A DNA stretch of 64,000 nucleotides from Diplosphaera chodatii (lineage: Eukaryota > Chlorophyta > Trebouxiophyceae > Prasiolales > Stichococcaceae). The translations under genes and the position numbers were made by a program. Positions 37,125 to 48,416 of the stretch are shown here, one piece after another. The notes beneath the pieces were generated by a model that searched no databases, was not told the DNA's origin, and was given only the letters and a program-made list of their open reading frames with translations. The stretch covers positions 1,488,001 through 1,552,000 of the forward strand of contig JAALGY010000017.1 of assembly GCA_032358165.1 (NCBI GenBank). The letters run 5' to 3'. Numbering within the stretch: position 1 is the stretch's first letter; each line of letters starts with the position of its first letter.

Positions 37125-37927
37125 ATGACTGTAGCAGCAAATGTTGTGCCACGCTGCGCAGGCTTTGCAACCGGCACAGCCCTCCGGGCGCCCGCGTTCC
37201 CAACAGCCCAGCGCCGCCCAGCCACGCTGCCGATCGAGTAAGCACTCACAGCAGCGGCTTTTGCCAAAGCCGCCATGTCAGCGGGCCTTCTTGGTCACAT
37301 TGCTCGAACTCTGCAGCTTTGCGGGCAGTCTGTCACAAATCGCTCTCATTTCGTGACTGCATGCAGCTCAGCGGTGATTGTGCTGGTGTTCTCACGTCGG
37401 CCGCTATGTGCAGGGCACGCTACCGCGGCATCAACACAGACCGGTCGCAGGTTGCGCAGTTCAAGCGCGCCGACGCGGACACTGGGTCCTCGGAGGTTCA
37501 GATCGCGCAGCTGACAGCGCGCGTGAAGCAGCTGACCGCGCACCTGCAGCAGCACCGGAAGGACTACGCCTCGACACGCGGCCTCATGAAGGTGCTCCTG
37601 AGAAACCCTCGGCATGCAGTTGCTGATGTTGTAAGTCAGGACAAGACAAGCGCACGTTGTGCAGGTCGGATAGCATGTCGTTTGACATGTGTTTTCACCT
37701 TGCCGTTTGCAGACCCTTGCACGGCGGACGAGCCTGCTGCGGTACCTCAAGCGCACAGACAGGTGTGCTGTGGGTGCATGCCTGTCCGACTTGATTTGTA
37801 TCTATGTTCTGCCAGATATGCGCTGCTGCACTCGGGCCCTGAACAGTGGTCAATTCGCTGCAGGGCGAAGTACGAGCAGGTTCTGGTGACGCTGGGCATC
37901 CGTGGCCTCAAGGAGATCATCGCCTGA
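37125..37927 (+). CDS. PRPS15: Ribosomal protein uS15, plastid type
   Basis: Small-subunit protein that binds 16S rRNA. Four exons: 37125-37237, 37414-37591, 37713-37762, 37864-37927; lengths sum to 405 bp, 134 aa. The first exon encodes a typical chloroplast transit peptide ([20 protein letters not shown]) and ends in phase 2, which exactly fits the next acceptor. The mature part carries the family pattern: [35 protein letters not shown], then [18 protein letters not shown] and LGIRGLK. The first exon is short and easily missed; it is supported by the splice phase and its composition. A mitochondrial location is the alternative. Confidence 0.92.
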
Positions 37928-38315
37928 GTTGTGTCATGTGTGATGTTGTCAACATCGCAGGGCATCACCAGAAATGGGTTTTATTGAATTGTTAGGCATA
38001 TGGTAAGCCCTGCCGGGCACCTCCTCTGCATTGGTGATGTAGGATACATTACACAAGAACGAACAGCTGCATTGGATACCATACACCTCAACACTCCTCT
38101 GCACGCCTATCAAATATAATAGCAATTGCCTTCCCCGCTGGGATCATACATGAGCAACACTTAGATGGTTCAGCTGACTAACGTCGCATGTGTCACCACG
38201 AAAAGCCACCTACATGTGGCAGCATTGGCCGCTGAGGTGCCTCGCAAAAAGATACAAATTAATGAAATTGACCCCGTGACAACCTCACGCTGGCATGACG
38301 AGCCACACAGCCACA
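37928..38315. other. Convergent 3' region between PRPS15 and the RING gene
   Basis: 388 bp between two stop codons on opposite strands, AT-richer than the coding parts (for example tatcaaatataatagc near 38108). It should contain both 3' UTRs. No gene seen. Confidence 0.5.
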
Positions 38316-41300
38316 TCAAAGTGAACGGTACACGGCCTTGAGCCGCTCGTCCGACTCCTTTAGTGCCTGTTGCATCGCTGCATCACGTGCAGCATAGGCA
38401 TCAAGTGCGACCCTGCAGCGCAGCCATACATGCAGTTCAGGCAGACAGCATGACGCTTGCAAGTGCTCGCGATGCGACTGTTTGGCTGCTGATGGACTGG
38501 GCCTGCACACGAAGAAAGGCGAGCACGCAGCACCTGTACTGCTCGTCTGCTGTCTGCATCGCGAGCGTCTGCTGGCGCAGGGCAGCCTGTGAGTGTTGCA
38601 TCAGTGCCACATCAGCCGCTGCTAGCGCGGCAGCCAGGTGCCGATCAGCAGCATCCTGCACCATCCAAATACCTGCGTCAGCTTGTGCCTCCGTGCCTGA
38701 GTGCGACCTGCGCTGCAGTGCACAGCATCATGGCAAAGGCAGGATGTTTGACTAGCTGCACTGCTACACACCTCACAGTTGATCTCGTAGAGCGGCACGC
38801 CAGGGCCAGCCAAGCTTGCAGTTGAGGGTATGCCCTGCGCCGGCTGTGCTGGCAGGGTTGCTGCCGCTGCTTTTGCCGCTGCCGCTGCCGCAGCACCGGC
38901 AGTGTAAGCATTGATGAGCAGCACCAGCAGAGACGTGCCGTCTGGCTGCAGCAGCAGAGCGGCGCCGCCAGCCTCATCGAGCGATTCTGTGCTGCAACTG
39001 TCTGCAGGGTCGCTCTCCTTGGCAGTGTCATCAGTGCCTGCCGCACATGCTTGCGGTGTGTTTGTGGCCGCAAGATCCACTGCCCCAGCAGTACCCTGAT
39101 GATATCTTGCTGGCTGCGCGCTCAGCAGATCTGTCGGTGCCTGTATGTGGGCCGCCGCCTGCATCATCACCATGCCCAGAAACGGCGGCTGCTGCGCTGC
39201 TGCCACCTGCGCGGCGTGCTCACCAGCAGGTTCAGGCTCGCTGGCAGCACCCCAGCCATTGGCTGCTGCAAGCGCCTGTGCCAGTGCGGAGGATCCAATG
39301 CCTGCCGGCGCACCGCTGCCACCATTGCTGTTGCTGCTGAGCAACCTGCTGTGCGGCGCTGCTGGTGCTGAAGACGCCCAGCCCGTTGCAGTTGCGAGGG
39401 CATCCGCCAGTGCTGCACTGCCAAAACTGCTGAGGCTGCGCTCCTCTCCCTGGCGCACGTCACTGCCAACACGGCTCTCTGCAGCTGGAACTGTCTCAAC
39501 AAAGGCGATGGTGGCATCGCAGGTTGCAGCTGTGGCAGGTCCTGCTGATGCCTCGGCAGAGGCAGCATTGCCTGTGACCAGGCTACCCTGCGATCGGGTG
39601 CTGTCCAACTGACGTGGCTGAAGCGCCACTGCACGCTCTGCAAGCCTGGCAGCATGCGCGAGCAGCTCAGCGTCTGAAACATCTGCTGTCTGTGATGTGC
39701 TGCCCCTATCTTGCAGCATAGTAGCTGCGTCTGCCAAGGCTGGTGCACTGCTGGTGGCCGCTGCAACGCGTGGTGATGCCGCAGCGCTACCAGCTGACAG
39801 GTGACCTGCGTCTTGGGGCGACTGCGTGCTACTGCCGTCATGGCGAGGTGGCAGGTGGCCACCATCGCGGGACGCCTGGGCTGCGGCAGTGTTGCTGATG
39901 CTTGAAGAGGGACCAGCGTCACGTGACGAGCCGCTGGCACCCTCGGCGCCACCCGCGCCACTGTGCTGCTCGTCCAGTGACAGCAGCAGCGCCTGCATGA
40001 TCTGCAGGCAGGTGCGATGTGACATTGGACAGGCTGAGATGAGAAAGGAACCGGACAAGCGAGAGTTGCAGGATGAAAGAGGGCCTGGGCCAGTCACACG
40101 CCATGTGCAGTGTGCCACCGAAAAGCCAAAGACGCCTTCGCCGTCAAGAAACAGGCACAGTCGCTGTCATGGTCGGGCAGCACACCATCAGCTCCTCGAC
40201 GTCCATGTCGTCTGCCTCGTCACCGGCCTCGGCGGCCGCCGCCGCCCGTGCGAGCGCCTCCCGCCACCTGTCCTGCCGGCTGGACAGGTACCGCTCCTCC
40301 TCCTCCTGGGCGCGGGACCACTCCTCCGCCAGCGAGCCCTGCTCCAGGGCAGTGCAGCTGACTGTGTGAGCCGCACATACGCATGTATATGTCCAGCAAG
40401 AGAGAATGTGTGCGGGCGCCAGACAGGCCAGTTGTTCCATCCTGTCTGCACACGTGCAGCAGATACCTGCTCTGGCGACATGGGTGTTGACGCGCTGGCT
40501 GCATGCTTGAGCCGGCGCTGCTCGGCCCTACGCTCCTCCTCCTGTGGCAATTGTGGTGCACTGCTCATGATCACCTCTGCAGTTGTGATTGCAGCCACAC
40601 ACTTGCGGGTAGGCACTCTGAAAGTGTCGACAACGTCCTGCTGGATGCCTTGCACATATGGTGCTTCAGGGTGGGTGCACCTGGCGGGCGTGCAGGACAG
40701 CCTGTTCAACGTGCTCTCGCTCTTTGCGCTCAGCAGCCCGCTGGGCAGCATTCTTTGCACGGAAGATCACGCTGTAGTTCGCTTTGTTGCAGAAGGGACA
40801 CGATCCGGCGTCATGCTCAGACCGCGATATAGCTACCTACCATGCCATCATACAACCGTCAGAGTCATCCTCGCAGCAAGGAAACAAACACAGTGCGCCA
40901 CTCACATCTCAGGTAACATGCATGTCAAAGCCTGGCAGTGTGCACTCACCTGAATATAACAGTCGGTACACAGCGAGCTGCCGCAGCAGGCGGCGGTGTT
41001 TATTGCTGGGTAGTGCAGCAGGCAGATGGGGCCTGCAGAGGAGAGTGCTACCTCATGCCTCACATAAGTGTCTTGCCTCAAGGGGGCAGTTGAACGCATA
41101 CAACAAAGCTAGCAGTGCACGTCACGCATGATGTACATGCAACTGCATAGCATGCATGCAGCTTGAATGAAAGGAGCCCTTGAGCGACATGCTCACACTC
41201 GTCCAGTGTGCCTGCGGGATCATCGTCTCGGCCCTCCAGAATGGGCGCCAGCTGCTTGTTGCGGATGGCCTTCTTGATGGACTTGCTGCTGAGGGCTGTA

Positions 41301-41341
41301 GAACCGTCCGCACCCTTGTTCTTGCTGCTGCTGAGGCCCAT
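38316..41341 (-). CDS. SIP5/DA2-like RING-finger protein, putative E3 ubiquitin ligase
   Basis: Eight exons (41197-41341, 40950-41032, 40681-40815, 40467-40574, 40186-40338, 38772-40001, 38534-38655, 38316-38412) give 690 aa with consistent phases. The N-terminus resembles yeast SIP5 and plant GW2/DA2: KKAIRNKQLAPILEGRDDD, then an atypical RING: ECPICLLHYPAINTAACC, SLCTDCYIQ, CPFCNKANYSVIF. An acidic/basic coiled coil follows (RAEQRRLKHA; EEWSRAQEEEERY), ending DDMDVEELM. One 1230-bp exon encodes IMQALLLSLDEQ, a UIM-like helix, then 400 residues of Ala/Ser-rich low complexity. The last exons form a helical tail. The protein begins MGLSSSKNK, a good N-myristoylation context. Substrates are unknown. 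Confidence 0.85.
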
Positions 41342-41932
41342 GCTGCTGCAGCGTCTGGCAACGGTGCCGTAGCAGGCCAAACAGTTCTCGTGATGCGATC
41401 ACGTTCTGACCCCGTCAGATTGTAGCTAACAATGTAAGATACAGAATGAGGACGGGTAAGTCAGCTTGACACGACTGCCTGCCACAGGGTTGTCTGGAGC
41501 ATGTGTGTGCATGGCCCTATCGGAGAGCATGCAAGGGACTGACGTCAAGCCGAGCGCCAGACTCTGTGTACACCAGAACATGGCTGTGCAACAAGTGTAT
41601 GGTCGCATCACAGGCGTATCACACATGGTACTGCAACACACTGGTCCGGCTTCAGCTCCCTGCGAGGGTAGGTGTCGGACCAAGCGAAACCCTGATTGCC
41701 AGCTGTTCCCCCGTGGTTGCTAGTCCGATCTTCAGCCGGTGTAAGAATGACAATTGATATTTGCAGGTGGTAGCACTCCCGGCAGCATGTCACATACAGG
41801 TGCTGGTTTCCTGCCTACATTCAAGAGAGACAGCGGCCATAGTCCAGCAGGGATGTCTCCTCCTGAGAGGCGCGTGCACATGCTGCTGTGAGCATGCATG
41901 ACACTGCGTATGCTACACCAGTAGCACCTACA
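41342..41932. other. Intergenic region upstream of the RING gene
   Basis: Between two minus-strand genes; it should hold the promoter of the RING-finger gene and the 3' UTR of its upstream neighbour. Short frames on both strands have no recognisable features. Confidence 0.45.
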
Positions 41933-43082
41933 TTATTCGACCCCAGCAAACCACCGACAATAATCACGCACGCCGAGATCGTAACAGGTGTAAGCGGTAG
42001 CCACAACCCTGACACTGCAATTTGCTCCCAATATTCCGCATGGCAGTGACGCTATATCTGCAGTCCGCATTGCTAGAAAACAGTGGTCAGCGTACGCAAG
42101 GGTGTTCCCTGCGGCATAAATCTTACCAAAATTGGTGCCATGCTTGCAGCCTGATGCGTGGCACCTGCGTCACAGCCGTCTCAGCCACACAGGCCAAGGG
42201 TACCACTTCAGGCGCCTGTCATTTGACTTTGCCTTCACATCCTCCGGGATGTCCTTTGCAAAGTAGAAGCCGAGCGCTGCATCTTCGCCAGCTGCACCCT
42301 TGCTGGCCTTGTGCTTCGCCACTGCCTGCAGGTGCTCCAGGCTGCTGCCACTGCCCACGGCCTCCCCAGGCGCGAGTTTGGTGGCGCCGTGCTTGAGATC
42401 TTTCAGATCCTGCCGCAAGGAGCACCACACCCGCCAATGACCACGTGCAAGCTTGCCACACTGGATGCTGGGCAGACACGCAGCAAGACCAGACAGAGCA
42501 AGCAATGTGTGCTTCCACATGTGTGTGAACACCTGGATCACGGGACGAAGCAATGGGCCGTACCTTCTGAAAGTAGAAGCCTAGGGGCCTGACTTTGCCA
42601 CCCTTGTCATTGTTTGCGCCTGCGTCGGCGCTGCCGTGCCCAAAGACACGCTCTGGCATCGCCGCCTTCTCGTGCACTCCAACAGCACCTATGAAGAGCG
42701 CTTTCTTCCCAGTGAGTAGAGCAGAGTCGAGACTCCCTTAGATAGCATGTTGGAGCTGTTCACAACACCATCCACCTCATTAGGGTTCGCAGGCCCGATG
42801 GCAGTATCATGCAGTATCTGTCGCTGAAACACGGCCTTTTACCTTCTCCAAAGAAGATGCCACCCTTTCCAGTGTCCTCAGCCGTCTGCACTGCCACTGC
42901 TGACTGCTGTACCCCGGAAAGCTCGCTGTCATGCTTTCCTGTCGAGCACACGCCGCGAATGATGAGCTTGCAGCTCGTGCGAGCACACTGGAACACCTGT
43001 CAGTTTGCGGCCTTTCAAGTGCAGCCGACACATTGCAGGGGGTTGCTGCTGCAGAGCGCGCATCAGCCGGCCGGCACGGCAT
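41933..43082 (-). CDS. Unknown protein, probably plastid-targeted
   Basis: I do not recognise this family. Five exons join in perfect phase: 42843-43082, 42769-42823, 42564-42688, 42204-42409 and 41933-42008, giving about 233 aa. The N-terminus (MPCRPADARSAAATPC) and the next 60 residues are Ala/Ser/Arg-rich, like an organelle transit peptide. The middle reads IGPANPNEVDGAVGVHEKAA, then GGKVRPLGFYFQK, and the same aromatic motif recurs as AALGFYFAKDIPED. The C-terminus is LKWVVATAYTCYDLGVRDYC followed by RWFAGVE and a stop. The two GFYF segments suggest an internal duplication. No transmembrane segment is evident. Confidence 0.65.
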
Positions 43083-43357
43083 GCGAGCCGGGAACACAGG
43101 ACCTTACCTGCTGCGCTGTGTCCTAGACGACGGAGCAGCACCGGCGTGCCCCCTGCGAAAGGGAGAAGTGCAAGGTCGGGTCAAAGGACGGTGAACACTG
43201 CAGCGCTGGAGGTCATTCCGGAGCACAGCACACGCCCTCAGATCATGGCGGCACGTAAAACGCCTCAGACGCGCTCACCAGCATATGGCAAGACTGGCCG
43301 CTGAAACAGGTAGATGCAGATCAGGATGGCTGTGCAGACGATGAGCGTGACAACACT

Positions 43358-43777
43358 GTGTTTGCCAGCCCACTTCCCTCGCCTCCTTGCAGATGCTGGC
43401 GACCTCATGCAACGGCCGCCGCCTTGAAGACAAACTACTCAGAAGCCAAACCAGCTGCTGCTTGCCAGCCCATCCGAAGCCCTGCCGGCCTCCCGGGCCG
43501 GCCAGTAAGTCGCACAGGCAGCAGGGGTCACTCTACTGCTTATGAGCCAACAGCCCAGCTGAGCGTTTGGCTGACTGATGGTTGATTGCAGATGGGATCC
43601 TTCCTCTGCGGAGAGCAGACAGGTGCTGCTGTCAAAGTTGCAGTCGCGTGGGTAGCCTGGTCAGACCTGAGGGCGCAAAGCCAGATTTGCAACTAACCGC
43701 AGGCAGCAGCGCTGCGCTCAGTGGCTGCGTTCTTCAACGTATGGCAATACACTCGGAGCGTAAATGCTGGATCGTGA
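43358..43777 (+). CDS. Possible small protein, start unresolved
   Basis: Three segments join in phase 0: open frame to 43504 (donor gtaagt), 43592-43651, and 43703-43777 with a stop. The short second intron is only 51 bp. The joined C-terminal part reads CGEQTGAAVKVAVAW then AAALRSVAAFFNVWQYTR, an amphipathic helix-like sequence. The first segment has no ATG in frame inside it, so the start must be in an upstream exon. It could be a small organelle-complex subunit, but nothing identifies it. Confidence 0.3.
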
Positions 43778-44076
43778 TTGTGCCGGCTGCTGCGGGCCCT
43801 GCTCCCCCTTCCCAACACGATTGGCAGCACCAGAGGGCAAGCCCGAGGGGAGCTACGACCCGATCCTGAAAGGGACACCCCGACCACCAAGGGGCGACAC
43901 CAACTCAGCTCAGTCAGCTGCTGTTCCCAGTCCGCGGCTTAGGCAAATGGTCGGGAAGACGATGCGAGTCGCTGCCAGCGGCACGCATATGCTACCCTGC
44001 GTAAGTATTGGCACACAACCCACTGCTGTACATCGCCTCCAGCAAAGGCATGCCGGAGCTGCCTGGCGTGCTGCAA

Positions 44077-46681
44077 TCATTCAGAACCGTCGCTATCATC
44101 CTCTTGCTCCGCCTGCTCATCGTCGTCATCCTCTTCGTCTGCTTCCTCGTCATCCTCGACCGCCGAGCCGCTGTACAGCGCTGCCGCCACTCGAGCGTCG
44201 CGCTCTTTGTCAGCATCCTCGTCCTCCTGCTGCCTCCGATTTGCCTGCAAATCCCGCGGTCACTCTATCATGTATGGCCTGAGTTTGGTCTGGCCTCGAG
44301 CTGAAGTGCATGATGCAGCTGCACAGTCGCACACCAACCAGAACCTTCGTCAGGTGACTGGTGGGCAACGCCGATCGCAAGTGCTGACACATTGGCACCA
44401 CGTTTCCGCAGCAGGCAGCCGACAACTGGACTGCACCTTGTCGTGCTTCAGGCGTGCGCGCTCCTCTGCGACGACAGTCTTGTCAAACTCGCCGTACTCG
44501 TCGCCCCGAATCCCATCGTCCTCGATCAGGCGGTCCAGCACAAACACCTGCAGTTGACACGTCATAGTTGACACAGCAACACTGCAGTGGAACTTGCGCT
44601 CTGAAGAATGCATGACATGCATCAGTAAGGGTATCAATAGGGGCACGCATCGAGGCGCGCATATGCCCCACTACTTTGATCAGCCATCAGCACCTTGAAG
44701 GCGATTTGTGCAAGGAGGACGACGGGAATCCACCACTTGCCCCGCCGATTGGGGTTGGCCTGCTTGGCTGCTGAGACTGCATCCGCCTGAAAGGCGCGCC
44801 GGGAGCCTGTCGCCTGCTCTGCAACCTGCAATTGCAAAACCAGTCGCAGTGGCCCTCGTTAGAGTAGGCTCATGCCATTAGATATGATGGGCAGGCCCGG
44901 TGGCAAGTGCTGCTGTTTGTGTGTCAGCAACAACAATTGCCATGTTGCAAGCCGGGTGGCAATAAGCCACCGCACCTTCCGCATGAGCTGCGGCAGCCAG
45001 ACAGTGCCGTTAGGCAGCACTTTCTCGCTGCTGCCGTTGGTGTTGCACTTTGAGCTGTTCTCTATGAGCGCATATGGCAGCGGCCCGCTGGCGCCTGCCC
45101 CCTGCAGCGCCCGCTGCAGCGTGTCCAGCCGCCGCGCCAAGAACGTCTCTGCATCCGCAGTACCAACAGCTGAACATACACGGTACACTTCGCTCATGGG
45201 TTGATGCGAGGGAGGAGGTGAGACGAAGGCTTGTGTGGTTGCCAAACCATTGGAGCAGGGAAGAGCTACCGTATGTGGTGCCAGGCGGCGGTGATGTTAT
45301 CTGCGAGCGCGTAAGGCCCAGCAGGGCATGCCGCCACACCTCAGGCCCCAGCACCCGTGTGATGGCCTCCATGGCCTGTCGCCAATGGCGCAGAGAGGTC
45401 AGCTCACATGGTCAGGCTGGTATGAGCTGGTCTGACAGAGAGGAGACACTCCTGCGGACATGCAAAAACCTTGCAAGGACCACACTGGGCATTTGCATGC
45501 CTCCCTCCCACTCACCGAGTGATCAACAGGTTCAACCCTGTAGAGGTCTAGTCGATCAATATACAGCACCGCATCGACTGGTGTGCGAGCCACCTCTGCC
45601 TGTATGAGCTGCAGTGCCTGCAGAGTAGCATAGGGTGCTGACAGCCTCACAGCAGCGATGTCCATGCACACAGGGCTTGCAGGTGCAGCCTGTTGACTGT
45701 GTGTGGCATGCTTCAAAGCTGACAGCTTGCCGTCAACTTACCCGCTCACTGACTGTATCGCCGTCCACCAGCCCCGGGGTATCAATGAGTTTGAGCTTGA
45801 ACCCAGCTGTGCTGCGGGTGGCTGTGGCTGGACGGCCGACATCCTGCTGAAAAGGCGTCACTGCAAAGGCGGCCTCGTTCAGCAGCGAGTTTGCAGTGGA
45901 ACTCTTGCCCACTCCACTCTTCCCTGCAACACCAGCGCCACTGGTTCATCTCACCGCAAAGGTTGACCACCGCGCAGGGGCTCATCAGCGTTGCATTAAC
46001 AGCAGCATGCATCATAGCCTGCTCACCAAGCAGCAGCACAGTGATGTCACGCTTGCCCTGGCTGCGCAAATCTGCAATCACACTTTGGAAGATCTGCCGC
46101 GTCGGTGCCTGCATCGAAAGGTAGTGCCGATGAGACATCAGTTGCCTGCACGAGACCTGCCTTCTTCATAGTGAGGTGTGTGCTGCAGTGTAGGCACAGG
46201 GTGGTCAAGAAGCCTCACCGGCAGACCACTGAGGGCCCGCCACTCCTTTACTTCCTCTGCAGGGGTGGACCCTACAGTGTAACACAGACATCGCATCAAC
46301 GCCGTGCAACGAGGGGTTCTGAGGAGCACAACAGCGGTTGCATGCTGACGAGGCACTGCATGAGTGCATTCTGGAGATGACGGCGTTGCCGCACCTCGCT
46401 GCTGCGGGATGCCCGTGATCTCCTCGGCATCGTCATCGTCCAGCTCCTCCTCCTCGTCCACTGCATGGGACCCTCTGGCGTCAGCCGCCGTTACACCAGG
46501 AATGCAGCAACATGCAGTGGTGTGCTGGCGCAACACGGCGCTCACAGTCTTCGATCTCGCCGTCCTCCTCCTCTATATACTCGGCATCCTCATCTGTGAC
46601 GTACTCGTCGCCGTCTGAATACTCCTCCGCGTTCTCATCGTCGGTCATCACGATCTCGCCATGTTCATCAATCGTGGGCAT
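44077..46681 (-). CDS. TOC34: TOC GTPase (TOC34/TOC159 family), chloroplast import receptor
   Basis: GTPase of the outer-envelope protein import complex. Eleven exons from 46546-46681 down to 44077-44244 keep one frame of 440 aa. Residues 1-75 are strongly acidic (MTDDENAEEYSDGDEYVTDE; VDEEEELDDDDAEE). The G domain follows: P-loop GKSGVGKSSTANSLL, switch II LIDTPGLVDGD, VLYIDRLDLYRVEPVDH, LGLTRSQITSPPPG, and the TOC-specific ALIENSSKCNTNGSSEKVLP. A single hydrophobic segment (WWIPVVLLAQIAFKVLM) near residue 340 would anchor it, as in TOC34. A second acidic tail (DDEEADEEDDDDEQAEQEDD) ends the protein. An acidic N-terminus is typical of TOC159, but the large M domain of TOC159 is absent, so the overall plan is TOC34-like. 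Confidence 0.9.
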
Positions 46682-47288
46682 TGTATGGGCAGCCTTGCGG
46701 AGTCCAGGCACGCTTGCCCGGCTGGACTCCCCGAGGTGCTGTCGCAACAATGCCTCTGGCAGCTGATATGATCGAGTCTTGGCAAGCCTCGATAGGATCG
46801 TTGATGACTTACAGCGCTGGCCGCCTGGGCAGGATGATGGAGACAGCAGCCAAGCAGGACCTTGAGCGCTTCCTACTTCCAACCTGTCTCGGAATTACCG
46901 ATTACCAGCAACGCGCTGATGAGTCACTCCGTCCGCAGGAGCAACCCATGCCATCCGAAAGCTGTTCAGGATATCCCGCCATGCTTCTGCAGCCGCTTCC
47001 TCGGCGGCCGGCACTCCACGTCACGCACATCGCTGGCCTCGCCCACGTCCTGCCGCCACTCAAGGTCCTCTCCGACCCCGCAGCATCAGAGGTTATGATG
47101 ATGTTCAGCTTCATATTACACGGCTTTGCCATTTATTTGACATTTTGTCCTTCCTACTTGCCAGACGTACCCAGCATCATCAGGCTACGTTACCCATGCA
47201 GGCTGCATCGTGGCAATGCTGAAGCTGATACCGATCATCGTGTGTTGCAGGTGACTCTCTCGACACGAGGTGGCAATATCGCTGAAAG
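46682..47288. promoter_or_regulatory. Upstream region shared by the TOC GTPase and the 47.3-kb gene
   Basis: 607 bp between two divergent start codons. A long plus-strand frame crosses it but runs out of frame with the downstream gene and has no recognisable content. Regulatory assignment rests on orientation only. Confidence 0.35.
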
Positions 47289-48158
47289 ATGGGCAATCCA
47301 CTGGTTGCGTTCCGAAGCGATGCTACGGACGGAAACGAGCGCTTCTTGCCACCTGTGCTGTTGGGGCTGCCCCCAAATGTTCGGCATATCAGCACAGCAG
47401 CTTTTCAGGGCGCGACTGCCTTGGCCTACTTCGCAGCTTGCGGCCTGCCGGTCAGCGTTGCCAGGGGATGCACTGCTGTCCACGCGCTGGACACAAACAG
47501 CAAGCAGAGGATTGTGTCGTCAGTGGTGCAGCTGCTATTGGAAACGGAGGCACCTCTGGCGGAAAGCAGCAGCGTCCCCGCCACTGCACAGGCATGTGCC
47601 AGCCCTATCGACGTGCTGCATGCAGACACTGCAGCACAAACGCTGCCAGTAGCAGCCAACTGCAGGTCGACGACTCTCTCCCAGGGTGTCGAACCGAGCG
47701 GTGCTCCACGACATCAACAAGGACAATGGCAGCTGCCGCCACACGAATGCAGCGCTCCACCGCACCAGCCTACGCCGGGCAAGATTCGACACAGTGCGAA
47801 GTGTTTGCCGCTGCAGCTGGCGCATGCACTGCAAGCTGCGCACGCAGCGCCAGCCACGCTGGGGCCGGAGGACCCTATGCACCTGGCAGCGCTGTTGCTG
47901 CCGCGCAAGGCGGGGCCGCCGCGCCTGCTGCGCCGCAAGCCGGCCAAGCGCTCCTCACACCAGTTGCAGCATGCAGTCGTCGGCGAGCTTGGCAGCAGCT
48001 TCTTGCCATGGGGCGGGAGCCTTACCCAGCAGCTCAGCAGGGTAGGTGGATTGCAGTCAAGACTGCAGCAGGCAAAGCGTCCCGCCTGGGCGCAGCCAGT
48101 GTCTCCTGAAGATGACCAGCAGGAGCAGAACCTGCTCGACTTTGTCAGCGAGCTGTGA
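47289..48158 (+). CDS. Unknown protein, single exon
   Basis: An uninterrupted frame of 289 codons, unusual here because most genes have introns every 100-200 bp. The first 90 residues look ordered (ERFLPPVLLGLPPNVRHIS; QRIVSSVVQLLLETE). The rest is Pro/Gln/His/Ala-rich and basic (LLPRKAGPPRLLRRKPAKRS), and it ends in an acidic helix, EDDQQEQNLLDFVSEL. I do not recognise a family. Competing frames cover the same DNA, but this one has the most protein-like composition. Confidence 0.5.
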   Translation: MGNPLVAFRSDATDGNERFLPPVLLGLPPNVRHISTAAFQGATALAYFAACGLPVSVARGCTAVHALDTNSKQRIVSSVVQLLLETEAPLAESSSVPATAQACASPIDVLHADTAAQTLPVAANCRSTTLSQGVEPSGAPRHQQGQWQLPPHECSAPPHQPTPGKIRHSAKCLPLQLAHALQAAHAAPATLGPEDPMHLAALLLPRKAGPPRLLRRKPAKRSSHQLQHAVVGELGSSFLPWGGSLTQQLSRVGGLQSRLQQAKRPAWAQPVSPEDDQQEQNLLDFVSEL

Positions 48159-48416
48159 ACACTGGATCCGCCACTTGTGGCCTCAGTGATCGCAAACAGA
48201 TGCCAGACACGATGTGACATTGTCCAAGTAGTGAGTGTGCGTACTGCCACCTGCTCCGCATAGACCTTGGCACGTAAGCAGCAATGCAGATGCAGTGCAG
48301 AGTATTGCACATTGCAGAGACACTGCGGCACAGGCTACATCTCTGCTTCCTTCACGTTTGCAGAAAAAACATATTTGACTACATGGTCGATCTGACCATC
48401 TGTAACTCAGGCAGCA

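Noticed and set aside
46681..47652. Plus frame of 323 codons
   Set aside because: The composition is rich in Cys, Trp and Arg without protein-like pattern, and it overlaps the more convincing 47289-48158 frame.
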